Source of the DNA: Astrothelium macrocarpum
Lineage: Eukaryota > Ascomycota > Dothideomycetes > Trypetheliales > Trypetheliaceae
Length of the DNA stretch: 64,000 nt
Direction: 5' to 3'
NCBI GenBank assembly: GCA_021030915.1
Contig: JAGEMR010000072.1
Span: 1 to 64,000 of the forward strand
This document shows positions 56,790 to 64,000 of the stretch, piece by piece. Both the position numbers and the translations under genes were made by a program. Every line of letters begins with the position of its first letter. Positions within the stretch are counted from its first letter, which is position 1. The notes beneath the pieces are model-generated. The model made no database searches. It saw nothing but the letters and a program-made list of their open reading frames with translations, and was not told the origin of the DNA.

Positions 56790-58706
56790 ATGGAGGCTCT
56801 GGCAATTTTTGGTGGAATCGCTTCCATTGTACAGCTCCTTGAGGTTATTTTAAAGACAAGCAGCACCCTCATCGAGCTTATAGAGGAGATTCGATATATT
56901 CCTGAGGAATTTCGAAGGTTGCAACTTACGCTTCGGTCAATGCAAGCGAAATTTCAAATGTTACGAATACTTCTCTCGACACTACCTACTGAAATCGATC
57001 TTCCAACCGACCTTTGGCGAGACGTTCGAAACGGTCTCCTGGAGGTACAGGAGGACTTTGAAACGGTTGTAAATAGCACCAAACCCTATGATTCGGGAAA
57101 TCGCAAGATCTCTTCTATACAAGAGAAATTACGCCACCGCCTTTTCAAGCACAAAGCATTGGTCAAAGCAGTGGAACACCTTATGGTATCTGAAAACAAT
57201 CTGCAGCGGATCGAGAACTCCATCCACTTGTACGTAGAGTACTGCCCACTGAAAAACTGTTGTGCTAATGATTTCCAACGTAGGCACCTAGCTACCATCA
57301 CTTATCGCAATACCACCATTGCATTAGCCAGCTGCGGTCCGCCGTCCGGTCAGCACTCGACCATAACATATCGAAATCGAAAATTTAGATCCTCACTATG
57401 GAAAACCAACTCTCTCTTCAGGACCTCTGGACTTTACGGCTGGCTCATAACTGAAGGATGCAAAGAAGATATGGGAATTCGAACACTCATCTGTTTTGGT
57501 CTCTGTTTCCCTTCATGGCTTATGCTAGCATCGATTACGTTGGAACTTTCTTTCCTTAGCGATCCAACTCAGAATAAGCCGCCCTTTCGATGTAGTTTGC
57601 GAGTCCGAAATAGGGTTCTGATCGACTCTCCTCTCATGCAAGCTTGTCAACAAGGCGATGTCTCGCTAATACGTCAAATTTTGAAGGAGGGTAGTGGTGA
57701 CATAAATGCTCAAACCATCTGCTCTGGCAAAACACCTCTTTTAGTGAGCGGAAGACTTTGCCCCAGAAACAAGTCGCGATATGAAATTTACAATGACAGG
57801 TAGCAATCTCTGGAAGGCATTTTAAGGCTGTTGAATGTGTCTTGCAAAGCGGCGCGGATCCGAATGTAGCAGATGACGATCAAGTGTAGAGTAACAATGC
57901 CCCAGAAATGCTAGTACTGACTAAGGCACATTAAGACCCCTTTATTCGCTGTAGCGGGAATGGATCCTCGAAAGAACGAGTATTTCGAACAATTGCCTCC
58001 AACATGGGAATTGTGGCTCGATGCCTTCCGACTGCTTGTAAAACATGGGGCAGAAGTATCGGATGTCGTGAGAGGCAGGACTCTTACAGGACTAAATATC
58101 GCCCGCAATTACGGGCCACCCAAGACGTTACAATACCTCCAGCTTCTCGCTGCTGAAGACAGCATACAAATGGATGTCGTATCTGGACAGCAATGCTGGT
58201 CAGCCCTGCAAAATGCTTTGCGCTCTGAATCGGATGCCGTCAACTGCCTTAAATTGCTCCAATCTTCAGGCGTTAATCTGGCCAAGGTCATGAATAACGG
58301 ACTGACTGTACTTCACCTTGCATCAGAGTGGTGTATTGACGCCGAGGCTCTTCAGCATCTCTGTTTAACCGATTGTCACCGGTATATCAACAATCAAGAT
58401 CAATGGGGCTGGACGCCGTTACATTATGCTTGTATTGCAAGAAACTCTACAGTAAGCCGCTCGCCGTTCTCAAAAGCCATCATCCTGGTTCAGAACGGGG
58501 CAAATGTGAACATTACGGGCTGTAATAATCCCCAGAACCACTACGATCAGCCTAGCGGGAACTTTACACCTCTCGGATTACTTAAGTTCGCGCGGCCTGC
58601 AAGGTTCGATCTGCTAGTGGAAGCGTTCATAGCTGCGGGAATCAAGCCCGCGCCCGGACCACACGATGACTTATTTCATGATGCTGAAGAATTCCTCTCT
58701 ACTTAA
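56790..58706 (+). CDS. Ankyrin-repeat protein with STAND-type N-terminal domain
   Basis: Four exons: 56790-57229, 57284-57743, 57800-57883 and 57936-58706, giving 584 residues. Intron 1 (54 bases) is in frame but has a perfect GTACGT donor and GCTAAT branch, so I splice it out. The N-terminus MEALAIFGGIASIVQLLEVILKTSSTL is the helical domain seen in fungal NLR-like proteins. A middle part with Phe/Trp/Leu segments follows. Ankyrin repeats start near SPLMQACQQGDVSLIRQILKEG, then KTPLLVAISGRHFKAVECVLQSGADPNVADDDQTPL, and continue through LTVLHLASEW and GWTPLHYACIARN to the end. No NTPase domain is present. Its 3' end overlaps the kinase gene by 36 bases on the opposite strand. Confidence 0.75.
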
Positions 58707-59702
58707 GCCGATTCTGGTCTCAAAGAACGTCTCGACTACCCTTCCAAGGCCCCCTTTCAATTCGTTGCAAAATAACTCCAAGTGGACCATTCTACAGCAT
58801 CGACACTTTGATAGAAGGGCTCGGCATGCATCCAGAGCTGTTATCCGACGTTTAGGGTTATACTCAAGCATTTTACAAATGATGAGGAGCTCCATCCAGT
58901 AGGGACTTCCTGCTGAGGCTGAGAAGAGGGCATCCCAAGCCATTTTGAGTATACTTCGATCTGACAACGGTTTGCCAGACTCCGACGGTCGAATCATCAT
59001 CATCTTTTCGTCGCCAGTGAGAACAGCCGCAATTTCGAACAAAACCCCACCAAGCGCAAAGACGTCCGATTTCCTACCTCTCGGTGTGTTGTTACTAAAC
59101 TCCGGAGCTTGGTATAGGTACTGGTGGGTTGGTCTTGCATTTTTGGTTTCGCTATTAGGAAGACCTTTAAAGTCGTACGACATTCCAAAGTCGGTGTAAA
59201 ACGGCTTATCGTTGTGGACAAGGATGTTCGCAGGGTGAATATCGTGATGTCGTATTTCCCTCTCATGCATGCTTGCAAGACCGCTCGCTAGACAGCCCAT
59301 CATCTGCCGCAAGTTTGCCTTTGGTACAGAATATGGGCATTCGGGATTCAAGCGCTCGGAATTCAAGTAATGAATAAGATCCCCACCATTTGCGACGGGA
59401 GACGTTATGAGGTAGAATCGTATAGAGTTTTGAACGGGTTTGACATATGCCTCGTGAAAGTTGACGAAGTGGGTTCGTCTAAAGTCCGGTAGTTTCATCA
59501 ATCTCTCCATTATGCGGCATTCATTCTCAAGCGTCGAAGCTGCATCTTTACCCCTAAGCTCCTTGCGAGCGAATTTTCGATCTCCTGAGATTACTACAAC
59601 AACCTTTCCAGAGGAGCCAGCACCAAGAAAGATTGGTTCGTCATCCCATGCATCTGGTCGATATGGAGGTGCAGTTCTGCCATCATAGGTGTTGACAGGC
59701 AT
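58671..59702 (-). CDS. Divergent protein kinase
   Basis: One exon of 343 residues from the ATG at 59702 (the longer frame starts at a TTG). The kinase fold is clear: GAGSSGKV glycine loop, FARKEL with the ATP-anchoring Lys, an acidic residue in LENECRIMERL, the catalytic loop HHDIHPANIL, TDFGMS and QAPEF. Catalytic Asp and the DFG Asp are present, so activity is plausible. HHD replaces the common HRD, and Ala-Asn replaces the usual Lys-x-x-Asn region. I cannot assign a known subfamily; such short kinases are often near NLR-type genes in mould genomes, but the link here is only adjacency. The C-terminal tail beyond the kinase fold is about 40 residues. Confidence 0.75.
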   Translation of the reverse strand: MPVNTYDGRTAPPYRPDAWDDEPIFLGAGSSGKVVVVISGDRKFARKELRGKDAASTLENECRIMERLMKLPDFRRTHFVNFHEAYVKPVQNSIRFYLITSPVANGGDLIHYLNSERLNPECPYSVPKANLRQMMGCLASGLASMHEREIRHHDIHPANILVHNDKPFYTDFGMSYDFKGLPNSETKNARPTHQYLYQAPEFSNNTPRGRKSDVFALGGVLFEIAAVLTGDEKMMMIRPSESGKPLSDRSILKMAWDALFSASAGSPYWMELLIICKMLEYNPKRRITALDACRALLSKCRCCRMVHLELFCNELKGGLGRVVETFFETRIGLSREEFFSIMK

Positions 59703-60328
59703 TTTGACTCCATACAAAGCGTAAGCGACATTCTAATAGACATATGGCTGGGAGCATACCTTCCTAAGGTTTTAAATTGCACACTGCTTAGACTGCTCAA
59801 CTCGACTATGCGGTTTTGACCGCACTTGTTATGACCTTGTCCAAGCAGGCTAGCCAATTGGGGCAATAAAATTTGAAAGATTAGATAAGGTATTGACTCG
59901 AAGATAGCCAAGTGTCGAAGTTCTAACTCCGAACCGTAAGCCCCAACCTCCGAAGAGGCTATGGTAGTACGTATTGTAACACGGAGCAGTACCTTTCATC
60001 TCAACCATTTCCGGCGTGTAGGAATTGAGCGTTTTTTATAAGAGCCAAAACACCGGATTTGACCAAACAAAACGGGTGGAGAAGAAGGTCACTATTTACT
60101 GTTGATTCGTGTCAGAATTGGGATTTTTTTCTACGTAGAGTAACGTTCTTAATATATGAGAAAGAGGTCTGTTGGTTGATCATCTCTTGTATCTTGTATC
60201 TTGTATCTTGTTACTCGACAGTTGTTGCGCTTTTTTTGGGGAGGGGTTTGGCAACATCTCGTCAGTTCCTTAATACATGGCGTACTGACGAGGTTCATGG
60301 AGAATTCCCAAGAGAAAGAAGAAGAGTA
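59703..60328. other. Intergenic region before the AT-rich block
   Basis: About 620 bases of normal composition upstream of the kinase. It holds a triple repeat of TCTTGTA at about 60184-60207. No gene is supported; a plus-strand open frame runs into the AT-rich block. Confidence 0.4.
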
Positions 60329-60806
60329 CGGAGGTGCGTCCCAAAAGTTTTGGCCGCGCTAATTCATAGCGTCGACATTAGCTCGACATTAGTTCTCACC
60401 AAATTTATTATTGAATCTAATATAATCGAATACATATAAATGTAAATTTTCATTTTATTTTATATTTATTTCAAAATGAATTATGATATTGTTATATATA
60501 ATATTATTATTTTATTATGAATTGTAAATAAAATAATTAAAATAATTGAATTATTTATTATTTTTTTTAAAATATATAATTTGATAAATTTATATTTAAA
60601 TTATTGGATATGAATTTGATTTTATTATTCGATTATTTCGAATTAAAAATATTCATTTTTAAAATAAATTGAAATCAAATTACTTATATAAAAATTAATT
60701 TAAAATAATGAAAAATATTTAAAATAAATTTATTATGATTATTATAAACGAAAAAAAATATATATTTAAATTATTATTAAATTTATTAATAAAAATTATT
60801 TAATTA
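60329..60806. mobile_element. Left part of a decayed DNA transposon (element D)
   Basis: Normal-GC sequence gives way at about 60329 to a terminal-looking segment: GTGCGTCCCAAAAGTTTTGG, with direct repeats of CGACATTAG following. Then the sequence becomes almost pure A/T. TA precedes the start (60327-60328). The piece is cut off at 60806 by the next element. Calling it a Tc1-type terminus rests on the TA and on the shape of the end. Confidence 0.45.
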
Positions 60807-61172
60807 ACGTGGTTTACCACTCAGCCGGTCATATCAATCAGTCGGTCACTTTCCGCACCAAAAAACCATTTAAACTTTTATCACATTCTAATTTTTTAAC
60901 GATTATATCAATTTATATTAAAAAAAAGAATATTATTTTTATTATTAATATAATTCAATTTATAAAATTTCAAAATAAAAAATTAAATCAATATATATTT
61001 ATGAAATATTATAATATTTTATAAAATTTATTAAATAATAGAATAAATAATTGATAATAATATATATTAATTCAATTATAATATCATAAATTAGATTAAT
61101 TTAAAAAATAATTATTAATCAAATATATATTCGATTAAAATTCAAAAAAATTCTTATTATATTTTTTTAATA
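60807..61172. mobile_element. Left part of another decayed transposon (element C)
   Basis: After a TA at 60805-60806 a GC-containing end appears (ACGTGGTTTACCACTCAGCC) followed by a repeated CAGYCGGTCA unit, then AT-rich sequence. It is truncated at 61172, where element A starts. The other end is not in the window. Confidence 0.45.
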
Positions 61173-62038
61173 ACGTATTCCACAAGCGAGTGGAACACAC
61201 AAGCGAGTGGAACACGAATATCAAAAAAATTACTACCTCAATCAGAAAACTATCAATTATTCAACACTATTATTAGAAATTCTATCTATATTATTTGTAT
61301 CTAATTTAGAATCTTCCTTTTCATAATTTTCATATATTCTAATATTGTGTCCAATCTTTCCACAATTTTCACAACATCTTTGATGTATGATATTATTTTC
61401 TATTCCACTATTTTCATCAACATTCAAACGTCTAGATTTCGCATTATTAATTTTTATAATATCCAATTTTTGAATTTTTTTTTATTTAAAATTCCATTTA
61501 TTTATAAACGTTTTTTTTTATATATTTTACATTTTATATGAATTATATTTATTATTTTAAATTTTTAAATTCGTATTTTTATAATTTTAAATTAATATAT
61601 TATCATTTATATATTTTTAATAAAAATTTTTAAAATTTTAATAAATTCAATAAACAAATTTTTTTGAAAATTTATAAATTTTTTAAAAATTAATATAAAT
61701 TAAAATTCAAATTTTTTGATATTTTTTGATATTTTAAATTTTTAAAATATTTTTTTATAAAAAAAATTTTGATAAAATTTTTAATCAAATATCTAATTTT
61801 TTTAATATCATTTATGAATTAAAAAAAATAAAATCAATATTTCGAAAATTTTTTAAAATCTGAATTTTTATAATTAATATATTAAATATATCAATAAAAA
61901 TTGATAAAAATTCAATTTTTATGATATAATTAATTTGATTATATATCAAAATTTTAATCTGATATAAATATATCTTTTTTAAAAACGAAAAATAATCCAT
62001 ATTCAATAATTATAAAAAATATAATAAATATAACGATA

Positions 62039-63903
62039 ACGTATTCCACAAGCGAGCGGAACATACAAGCGAGTGGAACACGAACACCAAAAAAGCTACC
62101 ATTTCAATCAAAAAACCATCAATTATTCAACACCATTATCAGAAATTTTATTTACATTATTTGCATCTGATTCAGAATCTTCTTTTTTATCATTTTCATA
62201 TGTTCTGATATTGTATCCAGTCTTTCCGCAGTTTTTACAGCGCTTTTGGCGAATAATATTATTTTCTGTTCCACCATTTTCATCAGCATTTAAATATCTA
62301 GATTTCGTATTACCAGTTTTTGCGATATCTAATTTTTGGATTTTTTTTTTATTTAAAATTCTATTTATTTATAAATATTTTTTTTTGCGTATTTTACGTT
62401 TTATATGAACTGTATTTATTATTTTAAATTCTTCAATTCGTGTTTTCATAATTTCAAATTAATATATCATTATTTATATATTTTTAATAAAAATTTTTAA
62501 TATTTTAATAAATCCAATTGACGAATTTTTTTAAAAATCGGTAAATTTTTTAAAAATTAATATAAATTGAAATTCAAATTCTTTAATATTCTTTGATATT
62601 TTGGATTCTCAAAATATTTTCTAAAAGAATAATTCTAATGGAATTTTTAATCGAATATTTAATTTATTCAAAATTATTTATGAATCAAAAAGAATAAATC
62701 TAATATCTTTAAAATCTTCTAAAATCTGATTTTGTGTAATTGATATTTTAAATATATTAATAAAGATTGATAAGAATTCGGTTTTTATGATATGATTGAT
62801 CTGATTATATATCAAAATTTCGATCTGACGCGAATACGTCTTCTTTAAAGGCGAAAAATAGCCCACATTTAATGACTATAAAAAATACGACGAATATGGC
62901 GGTATACAGAAAATTATTATTTTATTTTTTTTACAAAAATTTTCAAATTTTATAAAAATATGATTCTCATATCTATTCAGAATCAATAAATGGTATATAT
63001 TTATAATTTCTTTTTTTATATATATATTAAAATATTTAATTCATTTAATATCAAATTCATTTGTTATTCAGCCATTTTCAGAGATTATAATTCGCTATTA
63101 ATATGATAATTGATTTTTATTATATCAAAAATTTTGATGGATTTTGTCTTAAAAAATAATAAAAGGCGGGATTATTCGGCCTATTTTACTGATATTTAAA
63201 ATCATCAAAATTCATTCACGATTATTCGATTGAATTTGTTTTGATTTATGACGTTTTTTTAAATTAATAATAATTTTTGAAATATTTGAAATAATTTTTA
63301 TCATAAAATAATTTTTATTAAAATTCTAGATATTTTCATTTAATATATCATATTTTATTTTGATATTATTCATTAATCGGAATCAGTCTTTAATTATATC
63401 AAAATTTTTATATAAATATCTTTAATAATCAAATTTTTGATTAAATTTTATTTTAAATTCAGTTTTTTGTTTGATAAAATTTGTAGGTCAATTTTTTCCA
63501 ATCTTTTTTTCATTTTATGAAATGAATAATAAATCTGCGATATTTCGAATTCGGATATAGATAAGAGAAAATTCTCGTATATTAAGGTTAAATATATGAT
63601 ATATAATCGTATCCTTTTCTATTTTTGTAAATTTCAAAGAATTGGATTGTGTATCGATTCTAGATTAAATGCCGTGATTTCTTCGATATATGATCGTATG
63701 AGAAACGTCAAAAATTATAAACGCGTCTTTTTTCGTATCAAATTGACCTTTTTGAATAATCTGAATTGTAAATTATATTCGAATTTCTTTGTGAATTGAA
63801 TGTATATTGTTGTGTTCAGATATTATGTGTTGAAGTAAGTGGGATAAATTTTTGGTATTCGTGTTCCACTCGCTTGTATGTTCCGCTCGCTTGTGGAATA
63901 CGT
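62039..63903 (-). mobile_element. Fot1/pogo-like element, copy B, complete ends
   Basis: A 1865-base element bounded by 55-base inverted repeats (62039-62093 and 63849-63903, one mismatch) and flanked on both sides by TA (62037-62038 and 63904-63905). Each terminal repeat contains two tandem copies of an ACAAGCGAGYGGAACA-like unit. The length fits Fot1-type elements (about 1.9 kb). The transposase runs on the minus strand but is broken by stops. It is inserted in copy A at exactly the same offset, 866 bases, as the TA at 62903-62904 within itself. Confidence 0.88.
62123..63790 (-). pseudogene. Fot1/pogo-type transposase relic in copy B
   Basis: Read on the minus strand from the right end, fragments appear in the order expected for a Fot1/pogo transposase. 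There is a helix-turn-helix region with SRIDTQSNSLKFTKIEKDT. Then comes the CENP-B-like block with KIGKN, NFIKQKTELKIKFNQKFDY and a D-FRLMNE piece. At the far C-terminus is a zinc knuckle, CKNCGKTGYNIRTY, ending at the stop at 62123-62125. Several stop codons interrupt it. In the knuckle, Tyr stands where His and Cys are usual, changes a single C-to-T or G-to-A makes, so RIP is the likely cause. The frame is dead. Confidence 0.75.
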
Positions 63904-64000
63904 TATATAAAAAATTATTATTTTATTTTTTTCATAAAATTTTTCAAATTTCATAAAATTATAATTTTCATATTTATTCAGAATCAATAAACGATATATA

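Larger units (their letters stand above)
61173..64000 (-). mobile_element. Fot1/pogo-like element, copy A, interrupted by copy B
   Basis: Copy A begins at 61173 after a TA, with terminal repeat ACGTATTCCACAAGCGAG. Its left 866 bases (61173-62038) are followed by copy B. Its sequence resumes at 63906 and runs past the window end. The resumed 95 bases align with the corresponding part of copy B (62905 onward). A minus-strand frame at 61257-61466 retains a zinc-knuckle remnant, CCENCGKIGHNIRIY. Copy A is more AT-rich than B, as expected for the older host copy after more RIP. Confidence 0.8.

Noticed and set aside
61973..62038. Right terminus of copy A immediately before copy B
   Set aside because: The sequence there matches the interior of copy B, not a terminal repeat, so A is interrupted, not ended, at this point.

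Overview
The window looks like nuclear DNA of a filamentous ascomycete (Pezizomycotina). The evidence is many short GT-AG introns of about 45-75 bp with CTAAC-type branch points, gene families typical of moulds (modin-like protein, fungal rhodopsin-like receptor, STAND/NACHT proteins, multicopper oxidase, Fot1/pogo transposons), and AT-rich transposon blocks whose copies differ mostly by C-to-T and G-to-A changes, as repeat-induced point mutation (RIP) leaves behind. I cannot name the species or order from sequence alone. Exon coordinates are my own reading of splice signals and frame. Several long open frames begin at non-ATG codons, so I moved starts to the first sensible ATG.

Layout. 0.6-21.2 kb: a hypothetical membrane protein, monopolin subunit Csm1/Pcs1, a protein with two GLEBS-like motifs, a modin-like protein, a glycine-zipper protein, an ascorbate-oxidase-type multicopper oxidase, exocyst Exo70, a GT8 glycosyltransferase and a mitochondrial cytosolic-type phospholipase A2. 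21.6-23.5 kb: a decayed Tc1/mariner element and a small inverted-repeat element. 23.9-31.5 kb: a six-exon rhodopsin-like receptor, a large NACHT protein and a SnoaL-like protein. 32.2-53.7 kb: mostly housekeeping genes, namely glutamate 5-kinase, a dienelactone hydrolase, TIM21, a possible augmin subunit, a secreted carboxylesterase, 3-ketoacyl-CoA reductase head to head with ERG28, galactose-1-phosphate uridylyltransferase head to head with a Yip1-family protein, a Nup2-like RanBP1-domain protein and the Hrq1 helicase. 54-59.7 kb: an orphan STAND N-terminal-domain protein, an ankyrin protein with a related N-terminal domain, and an atypical protein kinase. 60.3-64 kb: an AT-rich block of nested DNA transposons that runs off the window.

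How genes relate. Functions are mostly independent, as expected for a eukaryote. Notable pairings are KCR/ERG28 (both ER lipid enzymes, sharing a 269-bp promoter), TIM21/coiled-coil protein (168 bp apart), GALT/Yip1 (292 bp apart), and the cluster of immunity-type genes next to the transposon block. The most striking structure is at the right end: a Fot1-like element carries a second copy of itself inserted at a TA, and both appear to sit inside two older elements.
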